44,488 nt of DNA from Chara braunii (Eukaryota; Streptophyta; Charophyceae; Charales; Characeae). The stretch lies in contig BFEA01000072.1 in the NCBI GenBank assembly GCA_003427395.1, forward strand, positions 1,980,479-2,024,966, read 5' to 3'. The position numbers were made by a program, and so were the translations under genes. Under the pieces are notes generated by a model. The model did no database searches. It saw nothing but the letters and a program-made list of their open reading frames with translations, and was not told where the DNA came from. Position 1 is the stretch's first letter. Every line of letters starts with the position of its first letter. Positions 1 to 10,968 of this stretch are shown piece by piece.

Positions 1-180
1 CTTTCAGTTGTGGAGTTGGCAGGGGGGTAGGGTACAGTAGGAAGGGAGATGGTTGGTATTATCCTTTTTCCAACAACCTGCCCAGTCAATCCTCTGAATT
101 CAGAGTAATCAATGCTGGCAGGATTTTCTCAGCTTCTTCTTTTTCCCTGACTATTTTCCAAAGCATTTTGTACAAGGGAC

Positions 181-1576
181 GCTGGACCCGTCTCGAAGAT
201 TAGATATGAAGTCAGGGTACCATCAGACATAGGTACAGCTCGAAGATCGGCATATGACAAACTCGAGATGGACACAACGAGTTTGCAGCAATGCTGTTTG
301 GATTGACCAATGGCCCTATGGCATTCCAAAGATGCTTGAATGATATATTTCGGGAGTGGCTAGATCTGTTTAGATGATATATTAGGGTTTAGTCAAACAA
401 TGGAGAAACAGAGGGAGCATTTGCATGAAGTACTGGGTAAGATGAGGGAGTATAAGTGCAAGGCGAACCTGAGGAAGTGTGAGTGGGCCAAGCAGCAAGT
501 GTTGTACGCCATGTGATAGACGAGGATGGCCTGAGACTCGAGGATGCAAAGATTGTTGTGATTTGGGACTGTCATACATCGAAAATGCTGGCAGAATTGT
601 GTTCGTTGTTAGGCCTAGCCAAGTTCATATGGAGTGGCTAGATCTGTTTAGATGATATATTAGGGTTTAGTAAAACAATGGAGGAACAGAGGGAGCATTT
701 GCATGAAGTACTGGGTAAGATGAGGGAGTATAAGTGCAAGGCGATCCTGAGGAAGTGTGAGTGGGCCAAGCAGCAAGTTTTGTATGCCATGTGATAGATG
801 AGGATGGCGTGAGACTGGAGGATGCAAAGATTGTTGTGATTTGGGACTGGCATACATTGAAAATGCTGGCAGAACTGCGTTTGTTGTTAGGCCTTGCCAA
901 AACTTTAGGAAGTTACCTGAGGAAGTGTGAGTGGGCCAAGCAGCAAGTGTTGTATGCCATGTGATAGACGAGGATGGCATGAGACTGGAGGATGCAAAGA
1001 TTGTTGTGATTTGGGACTGGCATACATCGAAAATGCTGACAGAGCTGCGTTCGTTGTTAGGCCTTGCCAAAACTTTAGGAAAGTTCATATGGAACTTCAC
1101 CTCTGTTGCAACGCCATTATACAAAATGTTGAAGAAGAACATTGTTTGGTTATGGAGCAAGGAGCCACACCTCTGCAGTCGAGAAATTGAAGAAGGCATT
1201 AATTGAGTTAAAATCAGAGACCCTTAGCTGCCTCTCATAGTGACTACGAATGATAGCGAATATGGGATAGGTGTCGTGCTGGGGTTACAAACTGGTTGAG
1301 TTCATGGCTAGATGACTGCCTTATGAGAAAATAGCAACGTCTACTTATGAAAGAGAGTTGTATGAATTGTGTGAGGCACGTAGTAACAGGGGGCACTACC
1401 TGCTAGGATGTCACTTCAAAGTGTATTCAAATCATGAAATGTTGCACCGGGTGAAGACCCAAGCTAGGATGTCGACTAAGCTAGCTAGATGGGCAATTGA
1501 GATAGATGAGTTCAACTTCGCTTTGAAGCTTGTCAAAGGGAAGTGCAACGTCGTTGCAAATGCGTTGTCTAGGTAG
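181..1576 (+). pseudogene. Element A: Ty3/gypsy RT-RNase H pseudogene
   Basis: This is a decayed reverse transcriptase and RNase H of a Ty3/gypsy element, which would copy element RNA into DNA. Visible in broken frames are the RT block LDMKSGYHQ (near 205), then FGLTNGPMAFQRCLNDIF (near 297-350), the LRKCEWAKQ block and HVIDEDG...SLLGLA (three times), and a thumb-like segment at 1085-1200. The RNase H part is open at 1358-1576 (GHYLLGCHFKVYSNHE through KGKCNVVANALSR). The YLDD catalytic box near 370 is degraded and contains a stop. No intact protein is possible. The same family recurs as element E at 27593-29231, whose RNase H end is clearly alike. Family assignment is firm; the boundaries are approximate because of many indels. 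Confidence 0.85.
353..1092 (+). repeat. Three-copy internal tandem duplication inside element A RT
   Basis: A 278-bp block (353-630) is repeated at 631-912 and, truncated, at 916-1092. Anchor string CCTGAGGAAGTGTGAGTGGG starts at 468, 746 and 916, giving periods of 278 and 170. All three copies share the same frameshift just before the HVIDEDG codons, so the duplication came after that lesion or copied it. Confidence 0.9.
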
Positions 1577-1888
1577 GCTCATTTCTTCGGTGTTGTGTGT
1601 TGGACACAAATTGCACCAAAAGATCAAAACTGCATGTGCAGATGACCCATACAAATCGTGATAACTGAAGTGATTGATGCACCCCATGATGCTCCCAAGT
1701 ATAGGATGACAACGAAACTGTTATTTATGAAATCTGATAGTGTGGGTAGGCTGTGTAACCCGAACAATGAGGAGATTTGCAATTGATACTAGGCAACCAT
1801 GACACAGAAGGGCAGTTTGGTTGGAGGAAGACGTATGCCGATTTACGCTGATCTTATGTATGGATGGGTATGAAGAGTAACTGTATAT
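1577..1888 (+). pseudogene. Element A: truncated integrase N-terminal zinc-finger region
   Basis: After the RNase H stop, broken frames match the integrase HHCC finger of element E at 27952-28140: NNEEICN near 1765, then ATMTQKGS and GGRRMPIYADL near 1797-1856. The finger would help integrase bind element DNA. Only its start survives; homology stops where a TG microsatellite begins at about 1890, with no DDE core after it. The break may be a deletion or template switch at the microsatellite. Confidence 0.65.
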
Positions 1889-1990
1889 TGTATGTGTGTG
1901 TGTGCCCTCCCCCCCCAACCCCCACCGCCCCCGGTTGTGTGTGTGCGCGTGTGTGTATTTGTATGTGTGTGTCTGTGTGTGTGTGTTTAT
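1889..1990. repeat. (TG)n / C-run microsatellite
   Basis: Alternating TG runs flank a short C-rich stretch near 1906-1932. It sits exactly where element A loses homology. Confidence 0.95.
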
Positions 1991-3190
1991 ATAACTTTAT
2001 AAACTTCATAGCATATTATGCTAAGCTACTCCACAGTTACCTGTGATACAACCGTCCCAGTTCGACATCACGCCGGCATCAGGTCTTACATTTCCCTCAA
2101 TCGTGGGGAGGCGTCTGGGTCTGTTTTCCACGAGGCACTGTGGGTCCGCATTTACCTGTGACACAACCGTCATCAGGCGTTGCGGACCCGTTTCAGCACA
2201 AGGCAACTGGAGAGAGCACTCAACAACAAGTGACATAGGCTGGAGGGCTCAGGGGAGGCGGGTGGGCAGACGAACAAGCAAGGGAAAGGACACGAGGGAA
2301 CAAGGCATAGGACGGAAAGCAACAACAGGGGCACATAGGCTGGAGGGCACGGGGGAGGCAGGAGGGCAGACAAATGACACAAGACAGCACACAAGGTACC
2401 AAGGGAAAGGCATGAGGCGATTAGGCGCAGGATGACAAAGAGCAAGGCAAGGACAAACACTGGAGCGCATGGGGGAGGCGGGAGGGCAGATGACACACTA
2501 CCACACCAAACAGACCAAGCAGATGACGCACAATCACACCAAGCAAACGACACACAAGCACGCCAAACAGACAAAGCATGCAACACAGAAGTACACAAAA
2601 CAAACAAACCAAAAAAAAAAAGAGTCCCAAAAAGGTTTCAAAGACCAAAAAAATGAAACTGATGATAGATTGTTTCGTCGGAGTTGCACCGGCTCATCAG
2701 GAGGCTGAACCCTCGACGATCTACTGAATCTCCGTATTGATGGTTTGGGTCATGAACCCTTTGACCCATGTTGAAGACAGACTGTCAGTGGGCAGCACTC
2801 AGCGAAGCACCAGGCAACGCTGCCAAGGGAACACAACCGCACAACGCCAAAAACGACTGCAGGGAAAGATAGGTCAAGCGGACGAGCAGCCCGACAACCA
2901 CGCAGTGAAGCAAAAGGCAACACCAACAAGGCAGTGAAACTACACGACAGACAAGCAAAGGACATGGAAGGAACAACATGCGGTTGGGCGGCAGGGCAGC
3001 AGAGAAGTGAGGCGCAAGACAACACCAACTTAGCAGCCACACCACACAGAGAACACAGCAGCTTGCAAAGAACCACATGCGAAGCAAGTGGGACGGGCAG
3101 CAAGGCAGCGGTGGAGCACAGACGAGGCAGTCCACACATCCAACACGAAGCAACGCAGCACATCACCTACTCACATCAGGATTAAAACCC
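1991..3190. other. Non-coding A/C- and purine-rich tract with degenerate ~100-bp repeats
   Basis: No supported gene. At 2037-2190 a short block around TTACCTGTGA(T/C)ACAACCGTC occurs twice. At 2226-2500 a unit of roughly 105-120 bp containing ATAGGCTGGAGGGC, GGGGGAGGC and GGGAAAGG occurs three times (near 2235, 2337 and 2460). From about 2500 to 3190 the plus strand is strikingly poor in T and built from CACAC/AAGCAA-like words. Open frames here are by-products of the skewed composition. Confidence 0.6.
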
Positions 3191-4540
3191 GCAGACCATT
3201 GGTTCCCACCACCCATTGAGCCAGGAAGGTATTCTGACTGACGTCTATCATCCACCCATACACCATATGCACCACAGACATCATAGACAGAGCGTCCCCT
3301 CTAAGAGTGCTTTAGGCACTCCAAACTGCCAACCACTGACTGTTTAGCACTTCTTAAAGCACCAGTACATGGGCACCTGGGCCGCGGGCCTGACACCTCA
3401 AATTCTGGAGGCGCGAAACAAAAATGCAACCACCGATCAAATTTATCAACGGCGGGCCCAGCGTTTGACATTCCGGCCTCGTTTTCCTGTGGCAACAAGT
3501 TTCGGACTGCAAGGCTGGGGCCATGTACTTGTGGTTTAAAGGTGCTCATCCAGACATACAAAAAGTAAGAAAAAGTCGAGAAAGAAAAAATCCATACATA
3601 CATTAGAATGAGTGTGTGTGTGTGTGTGTGTGTGTGTACCCCATCCGCGGTCCTACCGGTTGGACCAGCCGGTGGCCCGGGCCGGTTCCCTCCCGGTTGC
3701 CCCCAGCGCATTTTCACTGGGGCCTGAATTTTTTTTTTTTTGCCGGCGCGTATGTGTTCCCGAGGCCTCGTGGGGGTGGGCCCTGCCCCGCAATTTCGAA
3801 ACCAGGTCCTGTAGGCCCGGATTTTTCAAGTCCAAAAAGTGGCCAATCTTGGCCGCCGATCGTCGCAGATCAGCAGCAAAGATCGGCCAGGACCCCATTT
3901 CTTAAGAAAAACGGGCAGAGGATATCCACCGCTGATGCAGATCAGCAGTGGAGAACCGCCACACATTTTTCTTAAGATGTGGGTTGGGTAGGCCCCTTCT
4001 CCAATTTGTCATCTTGTGGTCCAACAGACCAGTTACCATTGGCAACATCTGATGCTCTTTCACCCTCAGCCACGAGGATAACACTATGCTTGTGATGAGG
4101 CTCTGCTGAGATTATATCCTTCTGCAACGTCCCTGCCATCTGTGGAAAAAGTTATGGGTTCGGATTTTGGAATCGTGATGTCAGAGCCGTCCGAGGTTCA
4201 AGCCCAAAAATGGATCTAAGCTATATTCTTCTCTCTATCTATCTCGAATGGACCGTGCTCCACTACATGTATCTGGACAGACTGCCAGGCAAGATACTTC
4301 CAGAATCCAGACTGATAACTCACCTTATGTAGAAAGTTACTAGAAACCAACAAACAGAAAACGCTCTGCCTCCAGGAGCTGAAAGCTGGAACCATAACTC
4401 TTCTGCTGTCGGGTTATACTCTGGAAGAGCTATAACTTCTGGCAAGGACCTCCTCTCATCATATTTGGTTCAGCTCGTGGGGTATCAATATCAAATGACA
4501 CACTCCACGGAGTGCTCCAGCCACAGGGGGGTCGGATAAG
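3191..4540. other. Non-coding stretch; (TG)n microsatellite and possible RNA pol III B-box-like word
   Basis: No protein match recognised. A TG microsatellite lies at 3611-3638 and a T-run near 3728-3741. The word GATCAGCAG recurs near 3870-3950. At 4193-4203 GGTTCAAGCCC resembles the pol III B box (GGTTCRANNCC), but I could not pair it with an A box or tRNA fold, so a SINE is only a guess. Confidence 0.4.
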
Positions 4541-5019
4541 TGAACTTGCTTACTTGACCCCTCCCTGTGGAAGCCATAGTTGCGTGAATATGTCAATAAT
4601 AACCCCCTGCCCCCCTCTGGAAGCCCCCTGAAAAATATTGCACCTTGAAAATTTTATTGCGGATTCCGACAGCTCTTGAAGAGCGCAGTCGGAATCTGCC
4701 GGAAAAAAAAAAAAAAAAAAAAAAAGATATTTCAATATTTGGGCACTTTTTTTTCAAAACCGGTTTCCTGGTTCACGCCCCCTGGGCTGGTCCGGCTCCG
4801 GTTGGACCGGAGTAGCTCAACTGGCCAGTTGCTGGCCGAGCATTGAAAAAAATACATTTTTAGTATTTTTTACTTAAAAAAAAAAAGGGTTGTAGATCTC
4901 CGAAAGATCTACAATGCTTTTTTTTTTTTCCTGCCCACAAAAAATCTCTGTGAAAAAAAGGAAAAGCCCACCCATTTTATCTTCTTTTTTTTTTTATGTT
5001 TTTGATTTTTTTTAATATA
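4541..5019. other. A/T-run-rich tract with two hairpins; target site of the solo LTR
   Basis: Two perfect short stem-loops are visible. At 4662-4696 GATTCCGAC pairs with GTCGGAATC, and inside it GCTCTT pairs with AAGAGC. At 4890-4914 TTGTAGATCT pairs with AGATCTACAA around a 5-base loop. Long A and T runs separate them. No gene is supported. Confidence 0.6.
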
Positions 5020-5023
5020 GCGG
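5020..5023. repeat. 4-bp target site duplication GCGG (left)
   Basis: GCGG directly precedes the TG end of the solo LTR and recurs at 6007-6010 directly after its CA end. Confidence 0.75.
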
Positions 5024-6006
5024 TGCAAGGAAAATGAGCAATAGCGAGATGACAATGTCCAGAATGCACAATCACATCGAAGGCCAGATAGTATCACAGT
5101 GTCCAGAAAGCAGAAATGCACCAATATAACACGAATGAAGAATCGTAACACTGAAAACCAATGTCAATGAGAGCTTACTCTAGCCACCACCAACATGAGT
5201 GTCCAGGCCCTACCTCCCTACTTGGCGCTCGGCGCCCAGCCTACTTCCTACACAGCTACAGTCTGACTACTAATTAACAATGCAACTGTTGACGACAGCA
5301 GCCCACAAAGTACTTGAAGATGTCACCCAATGCAGACCATCGCCAATACCAGGTATGTGCCCTCACATCATCATCATCATCATCCTTCTCTCTCTCCCCT
5401 GACTCATTCCCACGTCTTCCCCCTTTACACCCGAAGACCACCCCTGCGCCTCAATGTAGTCCAAGCCCATCCAGATATGGAGGCTGGGTTATGGCGCTGC
5501 CCTCAGCAGCGCCCTGCTCCCTGCACGACCGCACACGCTAGCACCTTGCCTCTCAGTGCCAACAGCAGTCCACGAGCGTCCGCTCCAGCAGCGCTGCCGC
5601 CAGCATTCAAGTGCTGAATGCCGCTCCAGGCAGCGAGCTCTTTCCTATATGGAAAGAGCCTGCCTGCCTTCGCAGCCTGGCTGGCCTGGGCCTGGGCCCA
5701 GAAGCTTCCGGTAGGCCTCTGGTGCGGCTACTGGGCCTCATTCGGTTGGGCCTCCCAACTGTCTGTGTATGTGGCTGCGAATCTCACCCAGGGCCTGCAC
5801 TTTCGGAAAAGCCTAGAAGGCTGTGGAATTTCCTCGCTGCTCGGCCTGTGTTTCCTTCAACCAACTGGCACGGCGAAACTGCCTGGACCCCAAATACGAG
5901 ATTGACAGCCGAGGGCTTCTCGTGATTTATTAGGCCCGCCTTCACTTAGGGCGGGCGCAGATGCAACAGGGGCCCCTCAGGCCTGCTGAGGACCTAGATC
6001 CTCGCA
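5024..6006 (-). mobile_element. Solo LTR of the element C family
   Basis: This 983-bp sequence aligns in reverse complement along its whole length with the two LTRs of element C (10969-11955 and 19003-20012). Termini are TGCGAGG and CCTTGCA on the minus strand, nearly perfect inverted ends. It is flanked by the same 4-bp word GCGG on both sides, with no element interior beside it, the signature of a solo LTR left by recombination between two LTRs. A TATA-like word lies near 5645 (CTATATGG, the reverse complement of CCATATAG on the LTR sense strand). An imperfect CAT repeat lies at 5366-5385. Open frames inside it are shadows. Confidence 0.88.
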
Positions 6007-6239
6007 GCGGAACTTCAAAAAATAAAATAAAAAATATAGGAGATGATGGAGATCTACAACCCTATATTTTTATTTTTATTTTTGCTTTTTTTTCTGCCTG
6101 AGAAGAAAATATTCCTGGGTCACGGTGAACCGCGATAAATGGGCTATTCAACGTCGTTTTACCGCGGTTTCAACGGCCGTTGAAAGATTCAATGCGGGAC
6201 CCGCGTTGAAAGAACTCCCAGCTACTCAGGATGAAGATG
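6007..6239. other. Right flank of solo LTR; GCGG target duplication and inverted-repeat partner
   Basis: 6007-6010 is the right copy of the GCGG target duplication. 6048-6063 (GGAGATCTACAACCCT) is the exact reverse complement of 4886-4901. GC palindromes such as ACCGCGGT, AACGGCCGTT and GCGGGACCCGC lie at 6158-6205. No gene seen. Confidence 0.6.
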
Positions 6240-7032
6240 CTGATCACCATAGCCAAGTAAGTACCCCGTTACTCTCCTCCAAGCTCCATTCTTCATCCTC
6301 CTCCTAGCGGGTCTGCGTCAGCATAGCTGGAGCTGGAGAGCCCGGTCTCCTTCCTCCTAGCGGGTCTGCATCAGCATAGCTGGAGCTGGAGAGCCCGGTC
6401 TCCTTCCTCCATGCCAGCGCTCGCTCGAGCAACATAACACCAAGCTTGTAATTGCAAAATGAGGGAGAGCAATGAGTGGTTTCCCACAATATACCGGTCA
6501 ACTTGCCTCTTGGGCGGTGGCTTCCAGGCCGCTCGGCCTCCCACGCATCTGGTACTACCTTCCTCCTTTCGGAGGGACATGATTGCAGGTCTGATGTCGT
6601 CCGCTACAGCCCGGACCTAGGCCTACCGGACTTCTAAAATTCACTCGGCCTCTAAAGGTACTATCTTTTTGTCCTTTTCTGCCTACCTACTGGTAGTCAA
6701 GTATTTTCTAACCTATGTGGCCTACCCTACCTGCTACTTGAGTGTTTCCAACTACGTGGGCCTAACCTACCGCTAAGTCCCCGCTGCAAACCCACAAAAA
6801 CACAGCCACAGGTAAGTACCAGGCCCGAGGGCCCTTCCAAACGTACGAGTACCCGGATGGGTCACACATAAGCAATCATGCACTCAGACAGGCACATGGG
6901 AACTAGCAAGCACACACACACACAGACTCAGAAATCTCAACAGAAAGTGGGAATCTCAGCAAGCCAAACATTCCAGCGGCAAAACTCAGAAATCAGCAGA
7001 GTTTGCAGTCGGTGACTTTGCAGGTCATTACA
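6240..7032 (-). mobile_element. LTR-like sequence downstream of element B (end at 6240 uncertain)
   Basis: On the minus strand this begins TGTAATGACCTGC at 7032, a typical gypsy LTR start, immediately after a purine-rich tract (reverse complement of 7033-7050, GAGGGGAGTAGTAGTAG). That is the polypurine tract plus 3' LTR arrangement for element B. The other end is placed only by loose similarity to 41265-42143 (shared ACCATAGCCAA word and a similar close at the TCATTACA end). A two-copy 53-bp tandem repeat lies inside at 6301-6409. Confidence 0.55.
6301..6409. repeat. 53-bp tandem repeat, two copies
   Basis: The unit containing TAGCGGGTCTGC(G/A)TCAGCAT through GGTCTCCTTCC occurs twice in a row with a single visible substitution. 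Confidence 0.92.
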
Positions 7033-7366
7033 CTACTACTACTCCCCTCAAGAGCGAGGTCCCTTTGAGTAAGTCAATCCAAGTCCCTGCAAATGCATCG
7101 TAAGCAAATACTGCAAAGACAGCTGTTGTATATTCGTAGGCAGTGAGTGCTGCAGCGAATGCGGGCTTCTGTCCAACAATTATGTGATGTTCGTACGCAT
7201 TGACGACACGAGGTGCATTCTGCAAGAAGTCTTTTGTAGAGATCCAGTAAACTCTGTCAGCGGATAGTATGGATAATGAACTTGATGCTATCTGTTTTTT
7301 CCCTTTCCCTGTGTGTGAAACAATTCTGTCGATTTCATGACAACTGTCCATATCACGAGGCATCAT
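7028..7366 (-). pseudogene. Element B: C-terminal open frame of unknown nature
   Basis: A 112-codon open frame lies between the broken RNase H and the polypurine tract. It contains a hydrophobic, Ala/Tyr-rich stretch (AAALTAYEYTTAVFAVFAYDA) and ends in the polypurine tract. I do not recognise it. It lies where integrase would be expected, but no HHCC or DDE residues are seen, so integrase has been lost by deletion or this is a different 3' open frame of the family. Confidence 0.35.
7033..7050 (-). promoter_or_regulatory. Polypurine tract of element B
   Basis: On the minus strand a purine-rich run directly abuts the LTR start at 7032, where plus-strand DNA synthesis would be primed. The preceding open frame runs into it (Gly-Val-Val-Val-Val end). 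Confidence 0.55.
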
Positions 7367-7432
7367 TGGCTCACATTAGGGAAAGGAATGAGAAGCAACG
7401 TAGGTGGAGGTAGCTACGTTGTGGTTGGGCAT

Positions 7433-8480
7433 TCATTTGCGGTAATATTCGATCGGATGCAAGCCATCGCCATCATCTTGTTGCAGCACTGCGCCAATCC
7501 TATACTGACTCGCATCAATAGTAACTACCAATGTGAGGTTGGGATCTGCAATGTGGAGCCTAGGATGACTCACCAAAGCTTCTTTCAAAGCTTGAAATGC
7601 AGTTTCACACTTCTCGCACCACACGTAAGTGACGTTCTTGCTTGTTAGTCTCGATGGTGGGTGAGCAATGACAGAAAACTTGGGTACAAACTTCCGGTAA
7701 TATGAAGCCAAACCGAGAAAGGAACGCAGTTCACGTACATTCGCCGGTTGATGCCACTTGACCTTAGCCTTGGTTGCTTCGGGCTGAAGGCCATCAGTAG
7801 ACAACCAGTGTCCAAGATAGGTGACGTTGTTCCTCCCAGTCTCATATTTCTCTAAGTTGAGGTGCAGTTGGGCCTCCTTGAGGATCTGCAAACTTTCTCA
7901 AGGTGCTTGATGTGCTCGTCCATGGACTTGCTAAAAATCAGAATGTCGCTAAGATAGACGACAACAAATTCGTTGATCTGATTGTGGGAGACCTTGCCTA
8001 TGAGGCATTGAAATGTGGCTGATGCATTTCTGACACCAATGGGCATCACGTGTCTTGAATGCATTTTTGTGCTGGTCTGTCGGATCGGCTTCAATCTGGT
8101 GTTAGTGAGACTCGAGGTCAATCTTGTAGAAGACTTTGCACCCACCTGCAGCATCCAGGAGACCATCTATGCGTGGCAAAGGATAAACGTTCTTTCTAGT
8201 GATCCGTTTCAAGCCACGATAGTCAATGCACATTCAGAGTTTGCCACCTTTTTTGGGAACAAACAGAACAGGTGCACCGAAATCAAACTCACTAGGCCAG
8301 ATCCATGCATGGTCAATCATGTCATTAACCTGTTTCCTCGGGTCCTCCAACTTGTCCCATACCGTAGACTTAGCCCTTTGGAGGAACACTCCCTTCTACT
8401 AGTTTGATCTTGTGTTTGACCGGATGCGCGGGGAACTCCACGTGGTTCGCCCAAGACTTCGGAAAATCAATCTAGGAGAC
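7433..8480 (-). pseudogene. Element B: Ty3/gypsy RT-RNase H pseudogene
   Basis: Read from 8480 down, broken frames give a pre-RT segment (SWANHVEFPAHPVKHKIKL near 8460-8400), an RT core with IDYRG-like and [14 protein letters not shown]-like remnants, then VVYLSDILIFSKSMDEHIKHLEKV near 7965-7895. An open frame at 7433-7891 holds the RT thumb (YLGHWLSTDGLQPEATK, RSFLGLASYYRKFV) and the RNase H start (TIDASQYRIGAVLQQ). The YLDD box reads YLSD, so one of the paired catalytic aspartates is lost. RNase H is cut after IEYYRK. Gag and protease are absent on this side. Confidence 0.82.
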
Positions 8481-9002
8481 AGCGAATGGTCGCTGGGATT
8501 ATCGGTGGAGGATCATCCTCATCAAGATAGAGAAAATCAGTTTGCGAATTTACAGCAATAACAACTGAATTTGAACTAGATGGAGAAGTAGAATCATCTT
8601 TCGAAGTATTTTTAGAAAATGCAGCAAAAGTATAAGGCACGTGGGAAGGCTCAACTTTCTATTTATCTCGTAGTGAGGCACCTTTGGTGTCTGTCACAAT
8701 AAAGATGGTGCAGACCAGAACCAAGAACCGACCTCTCATAGATAGAGCAAGATAGCACAGCTGAAGACCGGAATACCAATCAATGTCGTAATGCAGACTG
8801 GACATACATCATCATCATCACTTAGTGTGAATGGCCTGGCGCCACACAAGGACGAAGGCGCCAGGCTTAGCTCATACACAAATGAGGAGGAGGGGGAAGA
8901 GACGAAGAAGAGGTGGGGGATAGGTCAGAATGTTGTCAACCCAAATGTCGCTGATATCAATCCCAAATAGTCCCCCACAACGTCTCTGTCCAATGTCGTC
9001 AA

Positions 9003-9003
<1 letters not shown>
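8481..9003. other. Non-coding stretch with a GC hairpin
   Basis: No gene supported apart from possible remnants of element B's upstream region. CCTGGCGCC at 8836-8844 pairs with GGCGCCAGG at about 8858-8866, a perfect 9-bp stem. A short ATC/CAT repeat lies at 8808-8820. Confidence 0.45.

Positions 9004-9063
<60 letters not shown>
9004..9063. repeat. (TC)n microsatellite
   Basis: About 60 bases of uninterrupted TC dinucleotides. Confidence 0.98.
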
Positions 9064-9066
<3 letters not shown>

Positions 9067-10544
9067 TACCAGGTACTGACCTGCGAAAGGTGGCGCCTTG
9101 ATGCAGGTACGGACGTGCTGAAGACAAAGCTGGAGCGATGGCATCGCAGGTAAGTCTCAGGTAAGTACCCTGGCCTCCGCCACAGTCTCTCTTCTCTCCC
9201 TGTGCTACTCTAAGTCCTGTCAATGCCCAGCGCTGGAAGTCTACTACTACACTGATGTCATCCGAAGAGAGCCTCTACTCAATCCTCTACTCAATGTCGG
9301 ACTGAGGCTGGACCCAGCTATATATAGCGTTGGGTCGGCCTCAGCTGCTAAGTCTGGCGCCCAAATTGAGGCTGGACCTCGAAAGTTTGGCCAAACTGAG
9401 GCTGAGCCTCGATCGGCCAAGCGCCTACTGAAACGGCACGGCCTCTGAATCAGGGTCTGGCGCCAAAACGTGCACCAGGGCCTGTAGCCGAAACAAGGCC
9501 TACAGGGCCTCTAACTGGTACCGGTCCTACTCAGGCCTAAAGTGGCCTACCGACCCTACAGGCCCCTACTGTGGGCCGAAACGACGTAGACCCTACACTC
9601 TACTAACCCCTAGCCTACCTGGTCGGGCCCTGCTGGGCCCATGTGGAACTGAGTATGCCACAGTTCCTGTTTCCTTGAGCTGGGCACCATGTTCACTCCT
9701 GCTTTGGCCACACAACAGTAGGCCCAGGAGTAGATATAGCTGGGCCAGCCTCATTTGTGGTACGTTGAGTTGGAGGTTGAGGTCTTCACGCTGCTGGGAA
9801 GTTGTTTCTAGAGTAGACAGAGTAGCGGAGTAGGAGGTTGAAGGCGGAGGCCAGCTCTGAGAAACTCACCCGCAGACTTACCTGGCGCCGTAGCTCTTGT
9901 TTGTCTTTGGGAGTTTTCCACCTACATCACAGCTCCAAGGAGACACCTTTACGCTGGTCAGTATTAGGCTCCACCTTCGAGAGACTATGAGAGGATTTTC
10001 TTCTTCTTCTCTCTCCCTCCATCTCCGTTGCTTCTCGTTCTCCTCCTCCCCTTCGATTCTTCTACGAGAGAGAGATTCGGAGAGTTGAGACTTGGTGACA
10101 TTGGACTCAGACCTATATTTGGACAAAGACATTGGGAGACTATTTTCAGAGACTATTGTGGGGAACATTATTGAGTTGACGACATCTCCATGTCGCTCCC
10201 CCCTCGTCTTTTCTCCATCCTCCTCATCCGTGTATGATCCTGGCCACGACACTCTTCTTCTATATGTACGGTGCCATGGCCCATCCCTTGCACTGATGAT
10301 GAGTGAGTTGCAGTCGGTCGGAGTCGTGTCGTGCTTCTGCTGCATTGTATTTTGATCATTCTCCTTGGTTGGTTGGGTTTTGCGCCATGCCCATCTGTTT
10401 TTCTTCGGACGTGCGACGATTTGGGATCGAAGCAGGCCAAAGGAATAATCAGATCTGCTAATCAAGTTGCAGTTTTTAGTCAGGATGCTAGATCGGTCAG
10501 TTTTGATTGCTTACTTAGTCGTTTGATTAATTCATTGGTTGATG

Positions 10545-10578
<34 letters not shown>

Positions 10579-10964
10579 CACTAGGACTTATTAGCAAGAT
10601 TAATCCTTCCAGCGCTAAGTCCATCACAAGTTCCCAACTCACTAGCTGCAGGGAGGGCAATCTTTTTTTCTCTTTTTTTTTCTGCAATTATTTCGAAATT
10701 ATGCCTGCACAAATTTCAAACCTTCACTGAAAGACCTTCCAAGTCCGAATTTCCTGACAACTCGTTGAAAATTCGCTCTTGCACAAGTGTCATCGAATTT
10801 GATCAAGTCCTTCCTCCGAAAACTTTTGACTTTTCTTATTGAAAGAAGTTTTCTCCTTTTCAAATTTCTCCTAGACTCTGCAAATTTTGTTTCTTTTCTC
10901 TCTTAGTTAAACCACTCCTCACCATCTGAACTGCAGTCTGACAGAGATTCATTGGACAGTCAGA
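9064..10964. other. Non-coding, possibly LTR/leader material; (GATT)n microsatellite
   Basis: No recognisable protein. 9130-9620 is rich in AGGCC/GGCCTAC words and begins with CAGGTAAGTCTCAGGTAAGTACC, like the inner parts of the LTR-like sequences at 6240-7032 and 41265-42143, so a decayed related LTR is possible. 9884-9895 (CTGGCGCCGTAG) recalls a known gypsy primer-binding word but is not preceded by a clear LTR end. A GATT microsatellite lies at 10545-10577. The 195-codon minus-strand frame at 9878-10465 is Arg/Glu-rich and matches nothing I know. Confidence 0.4.
10545..10577. repeat. (GATT)n microsatellite
   Basis: Eight tandem GATT units. Confidence 0.97.
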
Positions 10965-10968
10965 ATTT
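10965..10968. repeat. 4-bp target site duplication ATTT (left) of element C
   Basis: ATTT precedes the TG of the 5' LTR and recurs at 20013-20016 after the CA of the 3' LTR. Confidence 0.65.

Noticed and set aside
5314-5925. Several frames inside the solo LTR
   Set aside because: The same frames recur in all three LTR copies with different breaks; they are LTR sequence, not genes.
8836-8866. Rho-independent-type terminator
   Set aside because: The GC hairpin has no T run and the sequence is eukaryotic; kept only as a hairpin note.
9884-9895. TGGCGCC primer binding site
   Set aside because: No LTR end (CA) within the usual 0-5 bases upstream; may be chance.
9878-10465. 195-codon minus-strand frame
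   Set aside because: Charged, low-information sequence with no recognised motif and competing frames on the other strand; likely chance.
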